Positions 1-8,087 of a stretch of DNA of 64,000 nucleotides are shown in pieces. The notes below the pieces were generated by a model that was not told the origin of the DNA, did no database searches, and saw only the letters and a program-made list of their open reading frames with translations. The position numbers and the translations under genes were made by a program. Source of the DNA: Sporolactobacillus shoreicorticis (GTDB lineage: Bacteria > Bacillota > Bacilli > Bacillales > Sporolactobacillaceae); contig NZ_JAMXWM010000004.1 of the NCBI RefSeq assembly GCF_024125445.1, positions 1 to 64,000 of the forward strand, in the 5' to 3' direction. Numbering within the stretch: the first letter of the stretch is position 1; each line of letters starts with the position of its first letter.

Positions 1-10
1 TGAATTTGAC

Positions 11-1243
11 TCAGATCACCCAATTACCTTTACGGAAAATTGGTGTCATCTCACCATCTGCTGCTTCTCCGTCGATATTCAGTTCACCGGAGCCAACCAT
101 GAAATCAACATGGGTAAGGCTTTGATTCATTCCCGCTGCTGCGAGCGCTTCTTCAGACATTTTGCGTCCGCCGCGGTAATTAAATGGGAATCCATGACCG
201 ATCGCTAAATGGCAGGACGCATTTTCATCAAACAATGTGTTGTAAAAGATAAGATTGGTTTCTGAAATGGGTGAATGGTGCGGAACGAGTGAAACTTCAC
301 CAAGGTAGTGCGAACCTTCATCAGTCTCAATAATTTGTTTCAGCGTTTCCAATCCGTGTTCCGCTTTGTAATCAACAATTCTGCCGTTTTTAAACGTCAC
401 GGAGAAGTTGTCAATCAAATTTCCGCCGTAATTCAATGGTTTTGTACTTGAAACAGTACCGTTAACCCCAGTTTTGAGCGGCATTGTAAAGATTTCTTCG
501 GTCGGTATATTCGGCTGAAACGGGGTGCCTTGATCATTGGACATTCCGCCGCCGATCCAAAGATGTTCTGTCGGAAGCTCAATTGTTAATTGAGTGCACG
601 GTCCAGAGTAGTGCAGCTTTTTGAATCGTTTTCGATTGAAATAATTCAGCTTATCTGTCAGTGATTGGATATGGAGTTCCCACGCAGCTTCAGGATCTTC
701 CTTATCCGCTCGTGTGATTTTGAAAATTTGCCGCCAAAGCGCATCGGTTCTTTCGGATGCTTCCATGCCAGGAAATACTTTAGCCGACCAGGCTGCGGTT
801 GGAATCGAGACAATTGTCCAGCTTACCTTTGCACTGCTTTTATCGTTTGTGAATTGTTTGTTGGCCGTAGCAGCTGCTTTCTGTGCTGCGGCCACGCGCT
901 GAGGATCTATTCCTGCAAGCAATTCCGGATTTGGCGAATAGATATAGAGAAACGCCGCATTTTGATCAGCGAGTTCCTGAAATGAATGGGCGCGCCACTC
1001 GGGAAACTCGCTTAATGATTTCTGGGACGCCAAGTCGAGCCTCAATCGGGTCAATTGCTCGTCAGTCCAGTCAACGTACACATGCCGCGCACCAACTTGG
1101 TAAGCTTTTCGTGCCACTTTCCGCACAAATTCCGGCGATTCAATGGGCGCAAAGATCATGACATCCTGATTTTTTTGCACATTAAGACCGATAGTAACGG
1201 TGATGTCAGCATAATGATCCAGCAATGTTTCGAAATTTTCCAT
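11..1243 (-). CDS. ampS: M29-family metallo-aminopeptidase (AmpS/PepS-like)
   Basis: Cytoplasmic metal-dependent aminopeptidase that removes N-terminal residues from peptides. The 410-residue protein has the usual M29 length and layout. An N-terminal Rossmann-like half begins MENFETLLDHYADITVTIGL. The C-terminal half carries the expected metal-ligand segments: GEVSLVP (Glu), GHGFPFNYRGG (His) and THVDFMVGS (His, Asp), closing with the typical GEMTPIFRKGNW. I start at the second possible Met because GGAGG lies 8 nt before it; the upstream ATG actually contains that Shine-Dalgarno. It is transcribed alone, leftward, toward the window edge. Family assignment is firm; substrate preference cannot be read from sequence. 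Confidence 0.92.
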   Translation of the reverse strand: MENFETLLDHYADITVTIGLNVQKNQDVMIFAPIESPEFVRKVARKAYQVGARHVYVDWTDEQLTRLRLDLASQKSLSEFPEWRAHSFQELADQNAAFLYIYSPNPELLAGIDPQRVAAAQKAAATANKQFTNDKSSAKVSWTIVSIPTAAWSAKVFPGMEASERTDALWRQIFKITRADKEDPEAAWELHIQSLTDKLNYFNRKRFKKLHYSGPCTQLTIELPTEHLWIGGGMSNDQGTPFQPNIPTEEIFTMPLKTGVNGTVSSTKPLNYGGNLIDNFSVTFKNGRIVDYKAEHGLETLKQIIETDEGSHYLGEVSLVPHHSPISETNLIFYNTLFDENASCHLAIGHGFPFNYRGGRKMSEEALAAAGMNQSLTHVDFMVGSGELNIDGEAADGEMTPIFRKGNWVI

Positions 1244-1452
1244 GTAGCAAGCCTCCATTTTAAGATCCGTTCCATGCCGATTGATCAGTAAATGAACAGT
1301 GTCGGCACAATCACTGCCATTCTATCACAGTCCTTTCAGTTCAGCATGCTGACACCGCAAGCAAAGCAAAAATTAAATAAAAAAAACGGGCGAAACGAAT
1401 TGAGCCATTCGCATAAGATAGTAAGGAAAATCAAGTGGAGGTGATGAGGATC

Positions 1453-1551
1453 ATGGGTGCTTCAGAAGGATTCGGATATAACTCAGGCTTCGCGTTGGTG
1501 GTTGTGTTGTTTATTCTCTTAATTATCATTGGCGCGTCGTGGGCTTATTAA
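1453..1551 (+). CDS. YjcZ-family sporulation micropeptide
   Basis: A 32-residue protein made of a Gly/Ser/aromatic head (MGASEGFGYNSGF) and one hydrophobic helix ending GASWAY. This is the pattern of the tiny YjcZ-type transmembrane peptides of Bacillales, which are associated with sporulation or the spore envelope. GGAGGTGAT sits 7 nt before the ATG, and a terminator follows directly, so this is a complete monocistronic unit despite its size. The family is recognised by pattern; the exact role is unknown. Confidence 0.85.
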   Translation: MGASEGFGYNSGFALVVVLFILLIIIGASWAY

Positions 1552-1554
1552 AAC

Positions 1555-1594
1555 AAAAAATCGGGCCGGCTGTGTCCCCGGGCCGATTTTTTGT
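1555..1594. terminator. Bidirectional intrinsic terminator
   Basis: A-run, 10-bp arms AAAAAATCGG and CCGATTTTTT, then a T-run. It lies between the convergent YjcZ-like gene and the GNAT gene and can serve both. Confidence 0.8.
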
Positions 1595-1603
1595 ACATAA
1601 TCT

Positions 1604-2137
1604 TCAGCTCTCTCCTCCATAGACGGATTGGAAGATTTCTTTTTTTCGCTGCTTAAATTTATCCTCGGTCAGGAGGTTCGGGTACTGCATTAGGAGCAAG
1701 TCAATGTGATCCCCGGCTTGCCCTAAATCCGGCTGAACATAACCGAACGAGCTGAGCGAAAATCCCAACCGTTTGTAAAAGCGAATACGGCGAACTGCAA
1801 GATCGGTAGTCGGTGCTTCAACCTCAATCAGCACCGGCTTTTTCGCTTGCTCAAGATAATTACAGAGCATTTTCGATCCGATCCCGTGTCCGCGCAAGTT
1901 AGGATCAACGGCGATATGTTCTAGAAAAAGAAAATCGCTGAATGACCATTCTGCAATAAATCCGTCAATCTTTTTCCCAGATAAATCATAACGGGTTAAA
2001 ACGGTAAAATTCGCTTGGTTTAAAAGTTGGCGTTCTTTACTGCGCGGACGAAATTCTGCACTTGGGAACGAACGTTTCATTAAATGATAAAACAGATCAA
2101 AATCAATCGTTTTCAGCGGTGCTAATTTGTGATCCAA
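1604..2137 (-). CDS. GNAT-family N-acetyltransferase
   Basis: A 177-residue single-domain GNAT protein that should transfer acetyl from acetyl-CoA to an unknown amine. The acetyl-CoA pyrophosphate-binding loop is plain around residues 80-100: an EHIAVDPNLRGHGIGSKML segment matching the Q/R-x-x-G-x-G/A rule. The start is a TTG, chosen because GGAGG lies 7 nt upstream and no in-frame ATG fits. It ends against the shared terminator with the YjcZ-like gene. Substrate is not predictable. Confidence 0.85.
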   Translation of the reverse strand: MDHKLAPLKTIDFDLFYHLMKRSFPSAEFRPRSKERQLLNQANFTVLTRYDLSGKKIDGFIAEWSFSDFLFLEHIAVDPNLRGHGIGSKMLCNYLEQAKKPVLIEVEAPTTDLAVRRIRFYKRLGFSLSSFGYVQPDLGQAGDHIDLLLMQYPNLLTEDKFKQRKKEIFQSVYGGES

Positions 2138-2200
2138 CTTGTGGCCTCCATAAACTGATGATCTGTTTTCTAGTGGGTCATTTCTATTTTAACATAAAAC

Positions 2201-2243
2201 AAAAAGGCCTTCGTTTCCATAAAATCAGCAACGAAGGCTCTTT
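2201..2243 (-). terminator. Intrinsic terminator (leftward)
   Basis: Arms GCCTTCGTT and AACGAAGGC around a 15-nt loop, followed leftward by a T-run. It lies at the end of the decayed RsgA-like gene and appears to be its surviving terminator. Confidence 0.6.
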
Positions 2244-2302
2244 GACTTTCTATTCGGAGGTGTCAGCGATAGCGGCGCAGGTCATATGAATCTTTTTCTT
2301 TA

Positions 2303-2452
2303 AGAAGTTCGCGCCGCTCTCCCAAGTCATCGTGAAATAGTGCTCCAATCTGCGGATATTAAAATCATGATTCAATGCCATGACAAGGAAGACGGTATCA
2401 ATATTAGCGGTGACCATTTGTTCCACAGTAGTTACGCCTGCTGCTTTTGGTA
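2303..2452 (-). pseudogene. Remnant of RsgA-like ribosome-dependent GTPase
   Basis: On the minus strand about 50 codons read PKAAGVTTVEQMVTANIDTV and then FLVMALNHDFNIRRLEHYF. This corresponds to the junction between the OB-fold and the GTPase domain in RsgA/YloQ-type 30S-maturation GTPases (family pattern N-D-T-V-F-x-V-x-A-L-N-x-D-F-N-x-R-R-L-E-R-Y). The matching frame ends soon after WESGAN, and the P-loop and zinc domain are missing, so this is a relic. Some N-terminal relic sequence probably extends to about 2530. Recognition is from memory of the family, not a search. Confidence 0.7.
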
Positions 2453-2725
2453 TTAAAAAAGACTGTCCACATGGTCCTTCGCAAAAATGGAGCTGCCCTG
2501 TGAAAGGTCTCCGATCTCAAATCGTCAGTTCAACGTTCAGATCGTGTTGAAAACGGCGGCACGCGACAATGAGATTGCATGCGGTAGTACATATGCTATT
2601 TGTCATAAAACATGATCCCCTTCATAGCTTTTATAAAAGAAATGGAGAAAGGCATGGACGGGACAAGCTGCGCATAAGATGAGAAGTAGAAAACGAGCAT
2701 AACGGGATCAGAGAGGGTCGATCAG

Positions 2726-3757
2726 ATGAAGAATAAGTTGATTGGCATCGTGCAAGTCGCGTCAACGTTTATCGGGACCGTTGTCGGTGCCGGATTTGCC
2801 TCTGGTCGCGAAATCATTCAATTTTTCACTCAATATCAAGCGTTTGGTACGCTTGGTGCAATCCTAAGCGGCGCATTCATGACATGGATTGGAACGAAAA
2901 TGATGCTGTATGCGAAACGATTAGACGCTTATTCTTTTAATGAACTTCTTTCTGCTCTATTCGGTGAACGAATCGGGAATGTGATTCAAGCACTGCTGTT
3001 CTTTATCCTATTGGGAATGACCGGTGTGATGCTGGCCGGGGCCGGGGCGGTCTTTGGCGAACAGCTGGGATGGAACCGGCAATTCGGCATCGCGTTCGCG
3101 CTTATAATAGGCGTTCTATTTCTTGTTCGAGGTGTTCGGGGCCTGCTGTTTATCAACATGCTGGTCGTACCTCTTCTGGTCAGTTTCGTGCTGATTACTT
3201 TTTGGATAAATAAAGCCGGTACCCAACTTTTTTCTGAATCCAGTCATATTCACTGGCTGCTTTCTGCATTTAATTACTCCGCATTTAATCTTTCTACAGC
3301 GCTCATTGTACTTGTACCGATGACGAAGGAGTTTAAAGATGAACGGGTGATCCGCCTTGGCGGTATTCTTGGGGGATGTGGACTTGCAATTATTCTGATT
3401 ATGTCCCATCTCATGATGCTCGGAAAGTCCGACATCAGCTTGTTTGAATTGCCGATGGCAGAAATGGTACGTCCGCTTGGAACATTAATGCATGCGGCAT
3501 TTATTTGCGTTATTTTCGGAGAAATACTGACTACTTTTGTGGGCAATATTTTTGGCCTGACTCGTCAGCTGCACAGCGTGTTTCCAACAGTATTTTCCAT
3601 TCGATTTGCGATGCTTACTCTGGTCACTTGTACCTTTCTTATTGGACAATTCGGTTATGCAACGCTCATATCCACACTTTATCCTCTTTATGGCGCACTT
3701 TGTGCCGTGGTTTTCATTTATATGTGTTTCGTACGTCTTCCTGAAAAAAAACGTTAA
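2726..3757 (+). CDS. YkvI-family multi-spanning membrane transporter
   Basis: A 343-residue integral membrane protein with about ten hydrophobic segments. The first helix carries the family signature VGAGFASGREIIQFF, typical of YkvI-like proteins (distant relatives of the APC/NSS transporter fold with an unwound first helix). The conserved STALIVLVPMTKE and GEILTTFVGNIFGL segments follow. The purine-rich GAGAGGG precedes the ATG. Transported substrate is unknown in the family. It stands alone, followed by an AT-rich hairpin. Confidence 0.8.
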   Translation: MKNKLIGIVQVASTFIGTVVGAGFASGREIIQFFTQYQAFGTLGAILSGAFMTWIGTKMMLYAKRLDAYSFNELLSALFGERIGNVIQALLFFILLGMTGVMLAGAGAVFGEQLGWNRQFGIAFALIIGVLFLVRGVRGLLFINMLVVPLLVSFVLITFWINKAGTQLFSESSHIHWLLSAFNYSAFNLSTALIVLVPMTKEFKDERVIRLGGILGGCGLAIILIMSHLMMLGKSDISLFELPMAEMVRPLGTLMHAAFICVIFGEILTTFVGNIFGLTRQLHSVFPTVFSIRFAMLTLVTCTFLIGQFGYATLISTLYPLYGALCAVVFIYMCFVRLPEKKR

Positions 3758-3758
3758 T

Positions 3759-3799
3759 CATGTAAAAAATGTTTTTTCCTGAAATAAAATTTTTACATG
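3759..3799. terminator. AT-rich hairpin after ykvI-like gene
   Basis: Inverted arms CATGTAAAAAT and ATTTTTACATG separated by a T-rich loop, starting just past the stop codon. Likely transcription end; the stem is weak. Confidence 0.45.
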
Positions 3800-3862
3800 A
3801 GCTATTTTTGAGTAAAAACTAGTTGCATTATGCAGAAGAATAAAGTAGGTTATTGATAGATG

Positions 3863-3888
3863 CATAAGTTTCACAAGAGAAACTTATG
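3863..3888. promoter_or_regulatory. Inverted repeat upstream of Nramp gene
   Basis: Perfect 9-bp arms CATAAGTTT and AAACTTATG spaced by 8 nt, 27 nt before the mntH start. Position would suit a metalloregulator (MntR-type) operator or an mRNA hairpin. The operator reading is inference from the gene it precedes. Confidence 0.4.
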
Positions 3889-3914
3889 TTCGCTGAGTGA
3901 AAAGGAGGAGTGTC

Positions 3915-5249
3915 ATGTCCGATCAAGAACAACAGGTGACCGGACTGAACCAATTTGAACAAAAGACTATGAACAAAAGACAATCTTCTAGTTCTGTCAG
4001 TTCTGAACCGCACCCGCAATCATATGATCAAGCTGTCGGAGGGGTAAAGGGATGGAGACAAATGCTTCCATTTATCGGCCCTGCATTCATCGCAGCAGTC
4101 GCTTATATTGATCCGGGCAATTATGCAACAAATATTCAGGCAGGCTCGCAATTTGGTTATTTGCTGCTGTGGGTAGTGGTCGCCTCTAATCTAATGGCCA
4201 TTCTCATTCAGACACTGTCCGCTAAAATTGGCATTGCGACCTCGCACAATCTGCCTGAAATTATTCGTGACCGTTGGCCGAGAAAGGTTTCGATCTTTTA
4301 TTGGATTCAGGGAGAGATCATGATCATGGCGACTGATCTCGCTGAATTTATTGGTGCGGCACTTGGTTTCCATCTTGTTTTTGGTTTGCCGATGATTCCA
4401 TCTGCGATTTTGACAGCGATTTGTGCACTGCTCATTCTCACGTTTCAAGTCAGAGGATTCAGGCCGCTTGAAATGGTCATCGCCTTAATGGTTTTTATTG
4501 TTGTGATCGCATTCAGTCTGGAAATATTTTTTGCATTACCGGAATTTAAGCCATTTGTTCAAGGCTTTGTTCCCCAATTTCAAGGAACCGATAGCGTGTT
4601 ACTTGCCGCAGGAATTCTCGGGGCCACAGTCATGCCGCATGCGATCTACATGCACTCAGGACTTACCTGCAGACGCGTTATTGGACGGAATGCGGAAGAA
4701 CGCAAGAAGATTTTCCGCTTTGAATTGATTGATATTCTTATTGCGATGGTTATCGCAGGTGTGATTAACGCAATTATGCTTGCCGTGGCAGGGTCTACAT
4801 TCTTCGGTAAAGAAGTCATCGATGATTTAACCGTCGCTTTTCATGGATTCAGCAATTATATCGCACCAATCGCCGGCGTCTTGTTTGGTGTCGGCTTGCT
4901 GTCCGCAGGCTTGTCGAGTTCATCAGTAGGAACACTTGCGGGCGATATTATGATGCAAGGCTTTATTCATAAACGGATTCCGGTTTTCCTGCGCCGTGTC
5001 TGCTCGATGCTGCCGCCGCTCATCCTGATCCTATCCGGAGCAAACGCGACCAAAGCATTGGTCATGAGCCAGGTTGTCTTGTCGTTCGGTATTGCGCTGG
5101 CGATTATCCCACTTATTGTGTTCACCAGTAATAAAGCACTCATGGACAAACTCGTGAATCATAAGCTGACAACAGTCACAGCCTGGTGTATTGCGGTTGT
5201 CGTTATTTTTCTAAATCTTTTTCTGCTCTATCAAACATTCTTTGGCTAG
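3915..5249 (+). CDS. mntH: Nramp-family divalent metal (Mn2+) symporter
   Basis: A 444-residue proton-coupled Mn2+/Fe2+ importer of the inner membrane. Helix 1 carries the metal-binding DPGNYATNIQAGSQFG (Asp and Asn ligands). Helix 6 carries GATVMPHAIYMHSGL, whose Met and His are the Mn-selectivity signature. Eleven hydrophobic helices fit the family. About 45 hydrophilic residues precede helix 1, longer than many homologues. The start is the ATG 6 nt after AAGGAGG; an upstream in-frame GTG overlaps that site. An inverted repeat just upstream may be a metal-responsive operator. Confidence 0.93.
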   Translation: MSDQEQQVTGLNQFEQKTMNKRQSSSSVSSEPHPQSYDQAVGGVKGWRQMLPFIGPAFIAAVAYIDPGNYATNIQAGSQFGYLLLWVVVASNLMAILIQTLSAKIGIATSHNLPEIIRDRWPRKVSIFYWIQGEIMIMATDLAEFIGAALGFHLVFGLPMIPSAILTAICALLILTFQVRGFRPLEMVIALMVFIVVIAFSLEIFFALPEFKPFVQGFVPQFQGTDSVLLAAGILGATVMPHAIYMHSGLTCRRVIGRNAEERKKIFRFELIDILIAMVIAGVINAIMLAVAGSTFFGKEVIDDLTVAFHGFSNYIAPIAGVLFGVGLLSAGLSSSSVGTLAGDIMMQGFIHKRIPVFLRRVCSMLPPLILILSGANATKALVMSQVVLSFGIALAIIPLIVFTSNKALMDKLVNHKLTTVTAWCIAVVVIFLNLFLLYQTFFG

Positions 5250-5576
5250 ATTTTGTTTTCTATCAGGTACGAGTTAAATCATACAGGGTAAAGCAACAAT
5301 TACTTAAAAATAATTTTGAACTTTTTAGAGAGACAGCTATTTATTTGCATTCATTTATCGCTTTTAATCTACTAAGAATAAATGGTGAAAAGAAAAATTT
5401 TTGTTCACAGGATTATTGAATTTGTGAAATTGACTTTATGACGGAAAATGACGTAAAATGAAGTTTGTGAGATAAAAACGATAGGCCACCTGATGAAGGT
5501 GCAGCGGTTGTTTGTCGTTATTGATAAGAGCGGACAGATTTAGTTGTCCAATAAATTTTTCTGGAGGTTATTGGTA
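5250..5576. other. Intergenic leader before the aldolase gene
   Basis: AT-rich, no supportable gene. Around 5480-5520 nested inverted segments (AACGA with TCGTT outside, CACCT with AGGTG inside) could fold in the mRNA leader of the aldolase. No known riboswitch class recognised. Confidence 0.35.
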
Positions 5577-6584
5577 ATGGTTAAAATTTCCAAAGGCAAG
5601 TTTGAATTCCTCGAACAGTTGTCCGACAAAAACGGCGTTATTGCCGCACTCGCAATCGACCAACGCGGTTCTTTGAAGAGAATGATCGGTGCAGCGCAGG
5701 GCAAAGATGCTACGGTTGAAGAACTGGCGGATTTCAAAACGCTTGTATCTAAAGAATTAACTCCATATGCAAGTGCAATTCTGCTTGATCCTGAATATGG
5801 TATTCCTGCTGGCAAAGCACGCGCAGCTTCTTGCGGTCTGCTGACATCATATGAAAAAACAGGCTATGACGCTACGGAGCCTGGCCGTATTCCTGACCTT
5901 CTCCCTAACTGGTCTGTTAAACGCATCAAAGAAAGCGGCGGCACTGCTGTTAAACTGCTCGTGTACTTTGATCCGGATGAATCTGATGAAATCAACGATG
6001 TTAAGAAGGCATTCGTAGAACGCATTGGTTCTGAATGTAAAGCAGAAGATATTCCGCTGTTCTTCGAAATCGTAACTTATGACGAAAAGATTACGGACAA
6101 AGAAGAATATGCAAAAGTTAAACCTCAGAAAGTTCTTAACTCGATCAAGGTCTTTACACAAGAACGCTACGGCATCGACGTTCTGAAATTGGAAGTTCCT
6201 GTTGACATGAGCCGTGTTGAAGGCGTTGGTGAAAATGCTCCTGTTTATACTGCTGAAGAAGCAAAGAATTACTTCCTCGAAGTAGACAAAGCAACGACGA
6301 TCCCTTACATCTGGCTGAGCGCAGGCGTTTCAACCGAACTCTTCCAAAAGACACTCGTATTCGCCCACGATGCAGGTGCTAAGTACAATGGTGTACTTTG
6401 TGGCCGCGCGACATGGCGTGACGGCGTTGAAGCTTACGGTAAGGGCGGAGAAAAAGGCGCTGTTGAATGGCTTCGCACACAAGGCAGGGCAAATGTTGAA
6501 GAACTCAACGCAATTCTTGCTGAAAACGCAACTCCTTGGTATGAAAAATTTGGCGGCAAAGACAAGATCGAAGTCGTTGGTTAA
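5577..6584 (+). CDS. lacD: Tagatose 1,6-bisphosphate aldolase (LacD-type class I)
   Basis: A 335-residue class I (Schiff-base) aldolase that cleaves tagatose 1,6-bisphosphate to dihydroxyacetone phosphate and glyceraldehyde 3-phosphate; many family members also accept fructose 1,6-bisphosphate. The LacD pattern is seen in LAIDQRGSLKRMIGA near the N-terminus, LLDPEYGIPAG, and the later VLKLEVPVDMS with the candidate catalytic lysine, then WLSAGVSTELF and GVLCGRATWRDGV. Start chosen at the ATG 9 nt after GGAGG. No other lac or tagatose genes are nearby, so a general glycolytic or catabolic role is possible. A terminator follows. Confidence 0.9.
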   Translation: MVKISKGKFEFLEQLSDKNGVIAALAIDQRGSLKRMIGAAQGKDATVEELADFKTLVSKELTPYASAILLDPEYGIPAGKARAASCGLLTSYEKTGYDATEPGRIPDLLPNWSVKRIKESGGTAVKLLVYFDPDESDEINDVKKAFVERIGSECKAEDIPLFFEIVTYDEKITDKEEYAKVKPQKVLNSIKVFTQERYGIDVLKLEVPVDMSRVEGVGENAPVYTAEEAKNYFLEVDKATTIPYIWLSAGVSTELFQKTLVFAHDAGAKYNGVLCGRATWRDGVEAYGKGGEKGAVEWLRTQGRANVEELNAILAENATPWYEKFGGKDKIEVVG

Positions 6585-6604
6585 TTTATTGATTCTTGAA
6601 TAAG

Positions 6605-6638
6605 AAGCGCGGCGGAATTATTCCGTTGCGCTTTTTTT
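6605..6638 (+). terminator. Intrinsic terminator of the aldolase gene
   Basis: GC-rich stem GCGCGGCGGAA with TTCCGTTGCGC (two G-T pairs), three-base loop, then a seven-base T-run. Confidence 0.85.
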
Positions 6639-6641
6639 GCA

Positions 6642-7102
6642 TCAAAATAGGGCAAAATTAAGATTAAGTGGTCCGGTACAGGCATAATTGTTCACCGAAG
6701 ACCTGATAAAATAAGGTTTTCTATTAAAGAGAGAGGATTAGCGAATGCTTAGGGAAGAAAACGGAATCGAAGCGCTTGCTCAAAAAGAGTTTCCTTGAAA
6801 AAGAATAGGGAACTTCCGCTAATTTTGTGCGCATCCGGTGCACAACGCAGAGGTACATTGGCAAGCTTTTGTTATGGGTCAAAAAATGATCACTGACCCC
6901 TCATTTCTTAAATAGATATCGAAAAATATCTTTCGATAAGAATTACGTAACTAGGAAAATGTTCACATCAGCGAAAGGGCATGTTATGATTTCTGTATAA
7001 GTTCAGCTCTGCGACTAAGAAAAAAGATAAATCGTTCGAGGTGTGCCGATACAAGCAGTGCTCAATAACTAAGATGAATCTATGAGAAAAAGGGAAGAGA
7101 TC
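6642..7102. other. Intergenic region, no clear gene
   Basis: Holds a possible 17-codon reading frame from 6744 (MLREENGIEALAQKEFP) with a GAGAGGA upstream, but nothing I recognise. The last 100 bases are AT-rich and presumably carry the promoter of the next gene. Confidence 0.35.
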
Positions 7103-8014
7103 ATGAAAAAGAAAATTTTACTGACGATCGGCAGCATTATTGTGGTACTTTTTGCAGCAGGAGCAGGTTATGTATGGTGGATGTATCACTCGGTCGCGTC
7201 GACGGCCGGCGATATGTATGAGACAGCCGGAGGCAAGGGCAACCACGATGCGATCACTAAGAAAAAAGCAATTAGTCTGCTTTTGCTTGGTGTCGATGAA
7301 CGCAAAGGAGACCGAGGACGTTCGGATACCATTATCGCAACGACATTAAATCCGACGACAGACACGATGCAGATGATTTCCATTCCGCGTGATACGCGAA
7401 CAGAAATTGTTGGCCGCGGATCAATGGATAAAATTAACGCAGCGTACGCTTACGGCGGTATAAAAATGGCGGAAGATACGGTAGAAAAATTTGTTGGCGA
7501 TATTCCATTTGATTTCTACATAAAGATTAACATGGAAGGCATGAGCGACCTTGTTGATGCGGTCGGCGGAGTTACAGTGAATAATAAATTGGACTGGCAG
7601 GATGAAGGCTACTATAAGAAGGGTTATCATTACGCACGTGGCAATATTACCTTGGATACGGGGGCAAAAGCAATGGGCTATGTCCGGATGCGCCATCTTG
7701 ACCCGCAAGGAGATTTCGGACGAAATCAGAGACAGCGTGATGTAATCATGGCTATTGTCAATAAGATGGCTAATGTATCATCAGTATCCCGTTATTCACA
7801 GATTCTCAATGCTCTTGGCAGCAATGTAAAGACGAACCTGACTTTTGATGACATGAAAAATCTCGCATTTAATTATCGTGATGCGCGCAAGCATTCCATT
7901 GATTATGAAGTAAAAGGACAGGGGCAGAAAATTAACGGAATTTATTATCTTGTTGTTGGTTCTGCTGAAAAGCAACGCGTTCATGATATGATTAACGAAC
8001 AGTTAAATAACTAA
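7103..8014 (+). CDS. LytR-CpsA-Psr (LCP) family glycopolymer ligase
   Basis: A 303-residue membrane-anchored enzyme of the family that moves teichoic acids or capsule from the undecaprenyl carrier to peptidoglycan. One N-terminal transmembrane helix (residues about 5-25) is followed by the LCP domain. LLLGVDERKGDRGRSDTI and ISIPRDTRTEI hold the conserved Asp and Arg residues that grip the pyrophosphate; YVRMRHLDPQGDFGRNQRQR is the second signature. The later ATG is taken as start because AGGGAAGAG precedes it; the earlier ATG has no ribosome site. A second LCP gene lies near tagO. Which polymer each handles is unknown. Confidence 0.88.
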   Translation: MKKKILLTIGSIIVVLFAAGAGYVWWMYHSVASTAGDMYETAGGKGNHDAITKKKAISLLLLGVDERKGDRGRSDTIIATTLNPTTDTMQMISIPRDTRTEIVGRGSMDKINAAYAYGGIKMAEDTVEKFVGDIPFDFYIKINMEGMSDLVDAVGGVTVNNKLDWQDEGYYKKGYHYARGNITLDTGAKAMGYVRMRHLDPQGDFGRNQRQRDVIMAIVNKMANVSSVSRYSQILNALGSNVKTNLTFDDMKNLAFNYRDARKHSIDYEVKGQGQKINGIYYLVVGSAEKQRVHDMINEQLNN

Positions 8015-8034
8015 AACTTTTATTGAAACGATAT

Positions 8035-8087
8035 GAAAAGTGGGAGGTCTTGAGCAGTCATGGTTCAGATTCCCCGCTTTTTTATTT
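8035..8087 (+). terminator. Probable terminator after LCP gene
   Basis: AAAAGTGGGA pairs imperfectly with CCCCGCTTTT across a long loop and is followed by T-rich sequence; it overlaps the 3' end of the convergent HD-GYP gene. Confidence 0.5.

Noticed and set aside
3863-3888. Manganese riboswitch upstream of mntH
   Set aside because: Only a short hairpin; no yybP-ykoY core motifs.
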